IMG/VR virus record: IMGVR_UViG_3300043469_001447
Span: 1 to 29,414 of that record
Direction: 5' to 3' (one strand)
DNA length: 29,414 nt
Source: a virus
Of this stretch, positions 22,957 to 29,342 are shown piece after piece (within the stretch, counting starts at the first letter, position 1; each line of letters opens with the position of its first letter). The translations under genes and the position numbers were made by a program. The notes under the pieces are model-generated. The model made no database searches and was not told where the DNA came from. It worked only from the letters and a program-made list of their open reading frames with translations.

Positions 22957-23504
22957 CCAATCACCTCCACCTCAAGCCGCTCCTCACCCGCCCAACACCA
23001 ACGCTTGCGAATCACACCGTCCGAAACGCACGAATCAGATTCCCACAACGAATCCAGAATCGCCTTGTCAATGTTGTCACGGTCCGGCTTCGCCCGGTGC
23101 GGCCTCCCCTCCATCGCCGTCTTCTTCTTCTTCGGCCAACTCTCCGGCATCGCAATGTACGCCGTCCAATTCACCTCATGCGGCGCTTTACTCATCTGCT
23201 CCGGCGCTATCTCCCGCGCCTTGTCCGCCCACGCACGATAGCGCACCACCACCGGCCTCTTCGCCCACTTGTCACGCTGCGTCATTCGCGGCTTTCCCAT
23301 CGGCGCACCTGGTATCACGAACTTGCACGCTCCCCCCTGTGACACATCTATATCACACCCCACCTCCTTCACCTCTGCCACCGACTCGGGCTTTTTGGCA
23401 CTCGGCGTCTTCGGCATCCCCACACTGCCCAGCCCTCCCAGAATACCCGCGTTCATCCTCTTAAACGCCTCACTCGCCTGCGGAAAATTCAAATCACGAC
23501 TCAT
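22953..23504 (-). CDS. rusA: RusA-type Holliday junction resolvase
   Basis: The protein has 183 residues; E. coli RusA has about 120, and the extra part is an N-terminal extension of some 60 residues. The conserved core begins at FVIPGAPMGKPRMTQRDKW (62-80). It continues with the RYRAWAD helix and MPESWPKKKK, then KPDRDNIDKAILDSL (139-153), which holds the paired catalytic Asp residues (141 and 143). Further Asp residues at 157 and 162 may supply the third metal ligand. RusA cuts four-way junctions; beside a terminase it is thought to clear branched concatemers before packaging. It overlaps the terminase start by 4 bases. The upstream region is A/T-rich with no clear ribosome site. Confidence 0.9.
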   Translation of the reverse strand: MSRDLNFPQASEAFKRMNAGILGGLGSVGMPKTPSAKKPESVAEVKEVGCDIDVSQGGACKFVIPGAPMGKPRMTQRDKWAKRPVVVRYRAWADKAREIAPEQMSKAPHEVNWTAYIAMPESWPKKKKTAMEGRPHRAKPDRDNIDKAILDSLWESDSCVSDGVIRKRWCWAGEERLEVEVIG

Positions 23505-23525
23505 AAAAAATTTTTAGAAAACTAG

Positions 23526-23608
23526 CCCCATTTTTTTTTGGATTAATGGGGGGGGGCTACTAGGGGATTATGAAGGAGGGGGGGTCTCGGTATCGTCGCT
23601 CCTCCTTC
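23526..23608. repeat. Structured G-run region upstream of rusA
   Basis: The 162 bases between the stop at 23667 and the rusA start carry plus-strand G runs of four to nine. Two inverted repeats are visible: CCCCATT/AATGGGG (23526-23532 and 23545-23551) around a nine-T tract, and GAAGGAGG/CCTCCTTC (23572-23579 and 23601-23608). There is no convincing gene. The region could hold a transcription attenuator, a G-quadruplex or a packaging-related site; none is proven. Confidence 0.4.
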
Positions 23609-23666
23609 GCGGGCTACGGGGTCGGTGAAAAAGGGGTCATGGGGGGGGTGGAGGGTAGATAGCACC

Positions 23667-24077
23667 TCAAAACGGCAAATCCTCATCATCATTGGACGAT
23701 GGAGGCGGCGTTTGGGGGCTCGATGCAGGCCGAACGACTGGATTTGGCGCACTTTCGGCCCCTGATTGGTCATCTGGCACCAGTCCACGCTGCTTGGCCT
23801 CGGATTCAGCGGCCTTCTTAAAGGCTTGGTCACGTTGGGACGGCTTCGGATAGGCTTCGGACGTGCTCGGAGTCCAAGTGAAGGCGTAAAAGCCGACTTG
23901 CTTGTCGCCAAGGTCACAGAGTTTCTTCCCCTTGTTCTTTCCAAAGGGTACTTCGGCAGTGATCGGGGCGCTTTGGCCGGCTTGGCCTGACCCGCTTTTG
24001 CCATCAGCTACCTTTTCGAGGGCGACGGCGATACGGGACAGGAGTTCGAGGAGTTTGGTTTCAGACTGCGGTGACAT
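23667..24077 (-). CDS. FGKxKGK-type DNA-metabolism protein with SSB-like acidic tip
   Basis: The protein has 136 residues from the ATG at 24077; a GTG six codons upstream is also in frame. The N-terminus is an amphipathic helix (1-25). VPFGKNKGKKLCDLGDKQ (43-60) resembles the C-terminal module of exodeoxyribonuclease X-like and DUF3820-type proteins, normally FGKHKGKxLxDLP. The last 30 residues are a Pro/Ser-rich linker ending in DDEDLPF, which closely resembles the tip of bacterial single-stranded DNA-binding protein (DDDIPF) used to recruit repair and replication enzymes. No OB-fold core is evident, so this is probably not SSB itself. It sits between the small terminase and rusA, in a DNA-processing cluster. 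The biochemical role is not established. Confidence 0.7.
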   Translation of the reverse strand: MSPQSETKLLELLSRIAVALEKVADGKSGSGQAGQSAPITAEVPFGKNKGKKLCDLGDKQVGFYAFTWTPSTSEAYPKPSQRDQAFKKAAESEAKQRGLVPDDQSGAESAPNPVVRPASSPQTPPPSSNDDEDLPF

Positions 24078-24115
24078 AGAGAAAACTGACAACACATTTG
24101 GTTTTACCTATGGAG

Positions 24116-24140
24116 ACTAAGCGACTCATACTCGCTTAGT
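24116..24140. repeat. Perfect 9-bp inverted repeat at the small-terminase gene end
   Basis: Arms ACTAAGCGA and TCGCTTAGT flank a 7-base loop (24125-24131). The stop codon of the upstream minus-strand gene lies within one arm. No T tract follows on the minus strand, so it is not a classic terminator. It may be an mRNA-stability or processing hairpin, or a protein-binding dyad. Confidence 0.6.
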
Positions 24141-24537
24141 TCTTCGGCATTTCTATCACATCTTGCAGCCTGCCAGCCTTTTGCGCTCGTTTCATGTTGT
24201 TGATAACGGTCTCGGACAGGAGACGGTTCAAAAGGTCAGGATTGGCGGCGAGAATGGCGGCGGCATCGTCGGAAGTCGGGATCTTGGCCCCTGCGTTGGG
24301 CATCGTGATCTCCAAGGACTGAGGGGCGCGGCCTGTTTCCAGCTCGATAACCAGCTTCACGGCCTGCAATCGGACCGTGTTATCGGGGACCTCGGCGTAA
24401 TTGTGGCCACCGTCAGGGCCTCGGGGGGCTCGCTCGATCTTGGAAGCGGTCAAAAGCTGGTCGAGGGTGGACAAAGCCTTCTCGAACACCTCAGACGTGA
24501 ATAGTCCGCGTCGGCGGATAGGGCTGGATTCGCTCAT
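24136..24537 (-). CDS. Probable terminase small subunit
   Basis: The protein has 133 residues from the ATG at 24537, chosen because GGAGG lies about ten bases upstream; the longer frame to 24615 is not needed. The N-terminal part is helical and basic (RRRGLFTSEVFEKALSTLDQLL). The central segment DNTVRLQAVKLVIELETGRA resembles the helix common in small terminase-like phage proteins, in which an Arg-Ala helix follows an Asp-containing turn. Small subunits recognise the packaging site and regulate the large subunit. It lies a few genes before terL on the same strand. No diagnostic helix-turn-helix is certain, so the assignment leans on context. Confidence 0.5.
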   Translation of the reverse strand: MSESSPIRRRGLFTSEVFEKALSTLDQLLTASKIERAPRGPDGGHNYAEVPDNTVRLQAVKLVIELETGRAPQSLEITMPNAGAKIPTSDDAAAILAANPDLLNRLLSETVINNMKRAQKAGRLQDVIEMPKN

Positions 24538-24944
24538 GCCCCGACCCCTCCCTTGAAAAAGTATGCAGGATACCCGTTTTTGCCCTTCGCCATGACACCC
24601 GAGAGTCATCAACACCCAAGGGTCAAGTAAAGTGAAAAGTGGGGGGCGGAGAGGGAAGAGAGGAAGGCAGGCCGGTTGGCAGTGGGGACGGATTTAGGCC
24701 AAAAAGGGTAAAACGAAGGGCGCTGGAGAGAGCTGGAGGGAGACGATCTGGGGGATAGAGCGGGATAAAGGGGAATAGGAGGCTCTAGTACCTTTCCTGT
24801 AACCTCCCCGTAGGGGTTCCTAATGGTTTTCCGTTGGGGTGGTCAAGACTTTTGGGTAAAGTAGGGGGTAAGAGGCTGGAGAAAAGGGCATGAAAAAGCC
24901 CGCTTCCGGTTAGGGAGCGGGCCTAAGTCTCAATACCTCTGATG
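24538..24944. other. 407-bp region without a gene, upstream of the packaging genes
   Basis: No convincing reading frame is present. The plus strand is strongly purine-rich from about 24636 to 24790. A repeated ACACCC and a short inverted repeat ATGAC/GTCAT occur near 24593-24610. TTGACC, a possible minus-strand -35 hexamer, occurs at 24841-24846, but the matching -10 is poor. The right end holds a terminator. This is the natural place for the late promoter and possibly a packaging or replication site. Confidence 0.4.
24893..24922 (-). terminator. Intrinsic terminator of the 26017-24945 unit
   Basis: A stem of about 10 bp (outer arms 24898-24905 and 24915-24922, with CC/GG continuing inward) has a 5-base loop and is followed on the minus strand by five T. 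It lies 22 bases after the stop codon at 24945. Confidence 0.8.
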
Positions 24945-25517
24945 TTAAACAAGGGGGGCTACAATCTCGATAAAGGTAGTGTGGCCATGCTCAAAGTCGT
25001 AGTGTTCGCCGCAACCACGCAGCGCCTTTTCGCCAAGCGACTTGTCGATTGTAAAATTAGGATACAGACAGGCCCCTGCGTCTATGTACCCTTTGCCATT
25101 CCATCGTTGCTGTGGCGTGTCTGTCTTAATGTAAACGTTCCCGTAATCACCGATTCGTATGAGTTCCCCTGAAACGGTTGTGGTTTGCCCATAGCTGCCA
25201 GAGCAATGCTTTACTCGCACACGTTGGCCAACGCATAACGGAAGGCCATTGCGATCAAAAAAGAGAACCCCGCTACTGGAGGCACATTGAGTGGGTTTAG
25301 GGATGAAACCGGCCTCAATGAGTTTATTGAGGAGGTCGGCGAATTGAGGGGCGGTGAGAGTGTCATCAGGGAACTCTAGGTCGATGTCCTCGCGCTCGGA
25401 GGTGGTGAGGATAAGGGTATCGCCGGAGGGGGAGGTGTATTCCTCAATGTCGTGGGGGGTGCCAAGGCGAGGGTCGCCGATCTTGGAGCGAGCGGCTTTG
25501 GTGTGGATGATGCTCAT
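24945..25517 (-). CDS. Hypothetical protein with SH3-like beta segment
   Basis: The protein has 190 residues from the ATG at 25517, which overlaps the stop of the upstream gene (ATGA) and is preceded by GGAGG seven bases upstream; a longer frame to 25577 is rejected. The middle (NGLPLCVGQRVRVKHCSGSY and following VSGELIRIGDYGNVYIKTD) has the strand-turn pattern of an SH3-like or KOW-type beta barrel. The N-terminal half includes an acidic stretch (SEREDIDLEFPDD) and a short helix. No enzyme motif is visible. It is the last gene of a two-gene unit in the accessory region; function is unknown. Confidence 0.65.
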   Translation of the reverse strand: MSIIHTKAARSKIGDPRLGTPHDIEEYTSPSGDTLILTTSEREDIDLEFPDDTLTAPQFADLLNKLIEAGFIPKPTQCASSSGVLFFDRNGLPLCVGQRVRVKHCSGSYGQTTTVSGELIRIGDYGNVYIKTDTPQQRWNGKGYIDAGACLYPNFTIDKSLGEKALRGCGEHYDFEHGHTTFIEIVAPLV

Positions 25518-26017
25518 TGGGAAGCCTCCGCTTTGGAGATGGCAGCGCGAGCGCGGGAGAGGCGAGCGGTCCAGCATTGGGCGGCCTCGGGGGTATCGAA
25601 GGACTCGGGGCGGTGGTAGTAGAGGGTTTCGAGGAGATCCTTGGTGACGGAGAGGAGATCAGGGGCGGGGGTGTCTATGGCGGGAGTACCGTCGTCGGGG
25701 GCGTCCTGCCCTGCGGTGATGAACTTGGCGGTCTCAATGGCGTTAGCGGGGCCACCTTCGGCGATCCAGATGACGAGGTCGTCGGAGGAAAAGGTATTGG
25801 TAATTTCAAAAACGGAATCGTCGCCAGCCTCGCGATAGCCGTAGTGGAAAGTGGTGAGGTCGTCGTCATCTTGGACGAGGTAATACGCACCGGAGCTGTC
25901 AGGGGCGGGGTAGAGGCACCAAGCGGAGTTCTGCCAGTCGGAGTTATTGCCGATGTCGGGGAGAGCGAGCTGGGCGGAGATTTTCGAGGGAGTCATGGTG
26001 GGAGCGGTGTTTGTCAT
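25514..26017 (-). CDS. Acidic hypothetical protein, first gene of an accessory unit
   Basis: The protein has 167 residues and is strongly acidic (DDDDLTTFHYGYREAGDD is typical), with few Lys or Arg. The N-terminal 100 residues alternate polar and aromatic residues as a beta fold might; the C-terminus is a helix (PEAAQCWTARLSRARAAI). High acidity in a phage early gene can indicate a DNA mimic that blocks restriction or other DNA-binding proteins, but no known family is recognised, so this is only a possibility. A candidate promoter ends 10 bases before the ATG, and the gene is translationally coupled to the next. Confidence 0.7.
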   Translation of the reverse strand: MTNTAPTMTPSKISAQLALPDIGNNSDWQNSAWCLYPAPDSSGAYYLVQDDDDLTTFHYGYREAGDDSVFEITNTFSSDDLVIWIAEGGPANAIETAKFITAGQDAPDDGTPAIDTPAPDLLSVTKDLLETLYYHRPESFDTPEAAQCWTARLSRARAAISKAEASQ

Positions 26018-26020
26018 AGC

Positions 26021-26055
26021 GACTAGAGGAATAGTCGAGACAAGCTGCGCGTCAA
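26021..26055 (-). promoter_or_regulatory. Candidate promoter with dyad over the -10, upstream of 26017
   Basis: Minus-strand TTGACG (26055-26050), a 16-base spacer and TATTCC (26033-26028) lie 10 bases before the ATG, implying a leader of only a few bases. The inverted repeat GACTA/TAGTC (26021-26025 and 26032-26036) overlaps the -10 and could be an operator. The region between this and the divergent plus-strand gene is AT-rich. Confidence 0.45.
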
Positions 26056-26123
26056 CACTAATTTTGCATTTCTTTAATTATTTTATCGACACAGAGGGAT
26101 AATGGCCTTTGTCTGGTGGGGCT

Positions 26124-26393
26124 ATGACAACACAACACAACGGAATGGGATCAATTGAAACGCTGCGGATTGCAGCCTGCATGGGCCAGCTGCGCGGCTT
26201 GGTGAGTGGCAAATGGGTGGAGGCGTATGACGCTGCGCTCGTGAGCATGAGTGAGGGGGATATGGTGCCAGTGTTCGGACTGCTGGCGCGGGCGAACCTA
26301 GGATTGAAGGGCGACCACCCTGCGCGGGAGGTTGTGCTAGAGGCATGGGCCTTGCTGGAGATTGCACAGGTTGGCGAGGAGGTGGCAGCATGA
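26124..26393 (+). CDS. Small hypothetical protein cotranscribed with radC
   Basis: The protein has 89 residues from the ATG at 26124. An in-frame TTG at 26109 is less likely because the ATG shares the GCT-ATG-ACAA context with two other first genes. It is mostly helical, with a weakly hydrophobic C-terminal helix (EVVLEAWALLEIAQVGEE). Its stop overlaps the radC start as ATGA, so the two are coupled. A GATAAT hexamer at 26098-26103 may be a -10, but no good -35 is seen. No family is recognised. Confidence 0.6.
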   Translation: MTTQHNGMGSIETLRIAACMGQLRGLVSGKWVEAYDAALVSMSEGDMVPVFGLLARANLGLKGDHPAREVVLEAWALLEIAQVGEEVAA

Positions 26394-26884
26394 GCGCCCT
26401 AGTCAAACAGCCGGTGGGCAGTCAGTATTTTATCCGCAACCTAAAGCTGGTGTCGGAATCGGTTGGCGAGCGGGCGCAGAACACGATGCTTGCCTCGACG
26501 CCTAGCGAGGTTGCGAGCTACATGAGCGGAGCGTTCGACGGTTTCCCTGACCAAGAACGGGTTTGGGTGGTACTGCTGAATTGTCGAAACCGGCCTATTG
26601 GTCGGCAACTGGTGACGGTGGGGACGGCAACCAACGCGCTGTGCGCGGCTCGGGAGTGCTTTCGTGGTGCTATAATTGGCGGGGCGACGGCGATCGTGCT
26701 GGTGCATAACCATCCCTCGGGAGATCCAACACCGAGCGCGGCTGACATCCGCTTTACGAGGCAAATGATGGATTCCGGCAAGGTGGTGGATATAAACGTG
26801 CTCGATCATGTCATTATCGGGGAGGCTATTCACGACCCATGTGGGCGAGGGATATACAGCTTTCGCGAGGCGGGAATGTGCTGA
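26390..26884 (+). CDS. radC: RadC-family JAMM/MPN protein, short form
   Basis: The protein has 164 residues from the ATG at 26390, supported by a GGAGG-type ribosome site eight bases upstream and ATGA coupling to the previous gene. The JAMM metal motif is complete: HNHPSGDPTPSAAD with His 106 and 108, Ser 116 and Asp 119, and a plausible catalytic Glu at 56. Full-length bacterial RadC has an N-terminal helix-hairpin-helix region that is missing here, as in many phage and mobile-element copies. The biochemical role of RadC is still unsettled; it recurs beside anti-restriction and DNA-processing genes on mobile elements. A strong terminator follows 23 bases after the stop. Confidence 0.92.
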   Translation: MSALVKQPVGSQYFIRNLKLVSESVGERAQNTMLASTPSEVASYMSGAFDGFPDQERVWVVLLNCRNRPIGRQLVTVGTATNALCAARECFRGAIIGGATAIVLVHNHPSGDPTPSAADIRFTRQMMDSGKVVDINVLDHVIIGEAIHDPCGRGIYSFREAGMC

Positions 26885-26907
26885 GAGTCTTACCTAGAAA
26901 AGGAAAA

Positions 26908-26936
26908 CCCCGAGGTTAAACGCCTCGGGGTTTTTT
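26908..26936. terminator. Bidirectional intrinsic terminator between radC and the convergent gene
   Basis: Perfect 8-bp stem CCCCGAGG/CCTCGGGG (26908-26915 and 26923-26930) with a 7-base loop. Six T follow on the plus strand, and an A-rich stretch before it gives a shorter T run on the minus strand. It ends radC transcription and can also end the 27345-26959 gene. Confidence 0.9.
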
Positions 26937-26958
26937 GTGTGTGAGTGGCTCGATGTGC

Positions 26959-27345
26959 TCACACCTTGGCCGTTGCGTCGTGGGCTTTGTCCACCTCTTC
27001 GCCCGCGCTGGTATCGTTGGCGAGGGCGCGGGCAGTGAATCCGGCCTTAACATCGGGGCGAACACGGACGACGAGGTTGACGCGCTTCTCTGAGGCCGGA
27101 GACGCCTTGCGGCCAGCGCCAGGAGCACGAACACGGCAGGGCACGCCATTCACTGAGCACGTTTCGGCGCAAGCCCCGTTGCCCTTAACGTAGAATTGGC
27201 GCTTGGTCCCAGCCCACTTGATAGCTGCGCTGGTGGCGCTGGCCTTGGAGTGAGCCATGATCGCGGTTTTATCCTTTTCAATGGTGGCGACGAAGACCCC
27301 AGCGGCGGCTTTGGCGATGATGAGCGGGACAGGTTTCTTTTTCAT
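26959..27345 (-). CDS. Small basic protein with ribbon-helix-helix-like tail
   Basis: The protein has 128 residues from the ATG at 27345; an upstream TTG at 27381 would overlap the preceding gene. The N-terminal 75 residues are small and basic, with four Cys in the second half (GACAETCSVNGVPC), perhaps a metal or disulfide site. Residues about 87-120 (KRVNLVVRVRPDVKAGFTAR and following) match the strand-helix-helix pattern of CopG/Arc-like ribbon-helix-helix DNA-binding proteins. It lies 20 bases after the LPD29-like gene on the same transcript and may be a regulator of this region. That role is inferred, not shown. Confidence 0.6.
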   Translation of the reverse strand: MKKKPVPLIIAKAAAGVFVATIEKDKTAIMAHSKASATSAAIKWAGTKRQFYVKGNGACAETCSVNGVPCRVRAPGAGRKASPASEKRVNLVVRVRPDVKAGFTARALANDTSAGEEVDKAHDATAKV

Positions 27346-27365
27346 GGGGTGATTTCGAGATGGAA

Positions 27366-28790
27366 TCAGGCGATGCCGCAAGCCTGCTCCATGCCCATGG
27401 CGCCTTGGCGGTGGCCCTCGTCGTGGTTGGCCTTGAGGTGAGCGGCTGGATCTGAACCGGCGATGCGGTGGGCGGCGGTGATCTTCTCGTCGGTGGCCTT
27501 GGCATACCAGCAGCGGGTGAACTTCGCCCAGCGAAACCCGTTGCGCTTGCAGGACTCGATGACTGCCTCGCTCGGTTTCTGGGTGAAGTGCAGTTCCACC
27601 CCACCCTTTGCCGTGTTAAGCCGGACGGACACGCCGGAGCCGGAGGCAACGGGAGCGGCATCAGCGGCGGACGGGACGTAGGCGACGGGGGCCGGAGCGG
27701 TCCAGACAAGGGCGTAATAGCTGGCGAAGGAGCACGTTTCGGCGTCCTTGTTCGACTCACCATCGGGCAGGCGGCGAACGCCGGTGATGACGGCGCCGGC
27801 GGGCAGGCTGGTGCAGGCAAGGAGCGAGCGGGCGATTGATTGGGCAGAGTCGCGGGCATAGTGATCGGTGTTCTGGAAGCCGAAACCCACCATTTCCGAC
27901 TGCACTAGGGCAACGGACTCCTCGGAGAGGCGGCGCGTCTCGCTCAGGTATTTGCAATCTCCCATCCATGCGCGCCAAGCCTGCCCTTTCGGGTCGGTGT
28001 TGCAGTTGTAGCTGTCATCCATGCCGTCGAAGCGACCATAAGCGGCGTGCTTGGTGAGTTCCCCTACCTCGCGCTCGGTCGGGCCGTTGGTCCATGAGAT
28101 GCGGACGCCACTCGTCATGCTCGCGGAGTCGGACTTGCAGGAGAACTCAACGCCGGGGAAAGCGGCGCACAGGATGCGCTTGAGGTTGGCGGCGCAACGG
28201 GCTTGGGAGGAGCCGGTTTGCTGCGCCCACGGGTAAAGCATTTTGACTGCTTCTAGGTGGACGGCCTTCTTTGCCTTCTCCTCTGCATCCCTGCGGTCCT
28301 GCTCCTCGCGCACCTTGCGGTAACTGTTGTTGCGCTCGTCGATGGCTTCCTGCGTCTCGCGCTTGTCGTCGGTGATCGGGTTGGCGTTTAGCCAATCGGT
28401 TACGCCCTCAATTGCGGCGGTGAGGCGCTTGTAATTGGCGGCGGTGACGATGTGGCCATGCGCGGCTTGGATCTCGGCAAGCTTGGGCAGGAGCGCGGGA
28501 TTGCCCTGATTATTCTTCCCAATGGTAAAGCGGTGGACCGTGTAGCGGCGCTCGGTCTCGGGCTTGCCGATGATGCCGGTAATCTCGCACACGCCGTTTG
28601 CGGCGCTGGAGCACTCGGACAGAGCCTTTTTGAAGGCGGTGGCCATGCGCGGGCCTAAGTCGGCTCCGATGTCCCATTTCTGAAACTCCGCCACGGGAGC
28701 GGGCGAAGGGATGCAGAAGGGGATGACGTTGGAAACCTCGGCGGTGGCCTCGGCATGGTTAGTGGGCTGTTCGGTGGTGTTGGTTGTCAT
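27366..28790 (-). CDS. LPD29-like and GFRW-domain phage protein
   Basis: The protein has 474 residues from the ATG at 28790; a GTG seven codons upstream is less likely. The N-terminal 190 residues end in a charged coiled-coil helix (ERNNSYRKVREEQDRRDAEE). Residues about 193-320 contain ISWTNGPTEREV (231-242) followed by YGRFDGMDDS (251-260), which matches my recall of LPD29, a domain of phage and plasmid polyvalent proteins. Residues 396-430 have GGVELHF and GFRWAKFTRCWYAK, the motif often found beside it. Such proteins usually accompany anti-restriction or replication functions on mobile elements; the biochemical activity is unknown. It heads a two-gene unit with a candidate promoter just upstream. 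Confidence 0.75.
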   Translation of the reverse strand: MTTNTTEQPTNHAEATAEVSNVIPFCIPSPAPVAEFQKWDIGADLGPRMATAFKKALSECSSAANGVCEITGIIGKPETERRYTVHRFTIGKNNQGNPALLPKLAEIQAAHGHIVTAANYKRLTAAIEGVTDWLNANPITDDKRETQEAIDERNNSYRKVREEQDRRDAEEKAKKAVHLEAVKMLYPWAQQTGSSQARCAANLKRILCAAFPGVEFSCKSDSASMTSGVRISWTNGPTEREVGELTKHAAYGRFDGMDDSYNCNTDPKGQAWRAWMGDCKYLSETRRLSEESVALVQSEMVGFGFQNTDHYARDSAQSIARSLLACTSLPAGAVITGVRRLPDGESNKDAETCSFASYYALVWTAPAPVAYVPSAADAAPVASGSGVSVRLNTAKGGVELHFTQKPSEAVIESCKRNGFRWAKFTRCWYAKATDEKITAAHRIAGSDPAAHLKANHDEGHRQGAMGMEQACGIA

Positions 28791-28800
28791 AGCGAGGCCA

Positions 28801-28834
28801 ACTATGCACACGGCACCAATTAAAGCAATGCTTT
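28801..28834 (-). promoter_or_regulatory. Candidate promoter with dyad over the -35, upstream of 28790
   Basis: Minus-strand TTGCTT (28828-28823), a 16-base spacer and CATAGT (28806-28801) lie 10 bases before the ATG, the same geometry as at 26017. A dyad AAAGCA/TGCTTT (28822-28827 and 28829-28834) overlaps the -35. The hexamers are imperfect. Confidence 0.35.
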
Positions 28835-28857
28835 TTTATTTTATTTGTCGTTACTCC

Positions 28858-28887
28858 AAAAAAAAGCCCCACCGTTTTCGGTGAGGC
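28858..28887 (-). terminator. Intrinsic terminator downstream of 29037-29342
   Basis: A stem of about 8 bp with one mismatch (28866-28874 with 28879-28887, TTTT loop on the plus strand) is followed on the minus strand by eight T (28865-28858). It separates the orphan gene from the LPD29-like unit. Confidence 0.85.
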
Positions 28888-29036
28888 GTAGGGATTTTAC
28901 AGTGCCGAGGAGGTTTTGACCTACCGTAAAAAGGTGAGGTTTAGCAGTCGTTAAGCCTGCCTATCCTTACCCGTGGAATGCTTACCTTTTTCCGGTTTTG
29001 GCGGGGTGAAGCCCGCCTATCTGGCAAATTCTCTGC
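28888..29036. repeat. Non-coding stretch with repeated AAGCCYGCCTATC
   Basis: AAGCCTGCCTATC (28953-28965) and AAGCCCGCCTATC (29009-29021) match at 12 of 13 bases; CTGCCTATC recurs near 29033. A short stem GGCGGG/CCCGCC (29000-29005 and 29012-29017) overlaps the second copy. No gene is seen. Confidence 0.4.
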
Positions 29037-29342
29037 CTATCGCGCGTTAGGCAGTTTCGATCCATCGGAATCAATCCTCTGCCATCGGTCTCCATGCTCA
29101 CGATCATAGTCGTATTTCCACCGGCGTTCAAAAACGCATCTCCCACGTTCACCTACTCCTGTTTTCCAATGGTAAATTTGAAGCTCTGCAAATTCGCATC
29201 CATCTAAAGCATTATCACAAAGATCAATGCCGTGTTTATCCACACTGGCGATTGCTTCAGCGAGCGAAAGAAATAACCCACGGGTATATGTGTGGTCATT
29301 CGTGCTATCCACTTCGGACAATTCAAATATATCGGTTCTCAT
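29037..29342 (-). CDS. Hypothetical protein of 101 residues
   Basis: The protein starts at the ATG at 29342 with no Shine-Dalgarno sequence. It is mixed helix and strand, with an acidic N-terminus and a basic, aromatic C-terminal third (RCVFERRWKYDYDREHGDRW). It is more AT-rich than the late genes. It stands alone between the window edge and a terminator. I do not recognise the family. Balanced composition and the terminator downstream support a real gene. Confidence 0.6.
   Translation of the reverse strand: MRTDIFELSEVDSTNDHTYTRGLFLSLAEAIASVDKHGIDLCDNALDGCEFAELQIYHWKTGVGERGRCVFERRWKYDYDREHGDRWQRIDSDGSKLPNAR

Noticed and set aside
23543-24004. Minus-strand frame of 153 codons overlapping the SSB-tip gene
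   Set aside because: It is basic, Pro-rich shadow sequence in another frame of a gene with recognisable motifs and a meaningful C-terminus.
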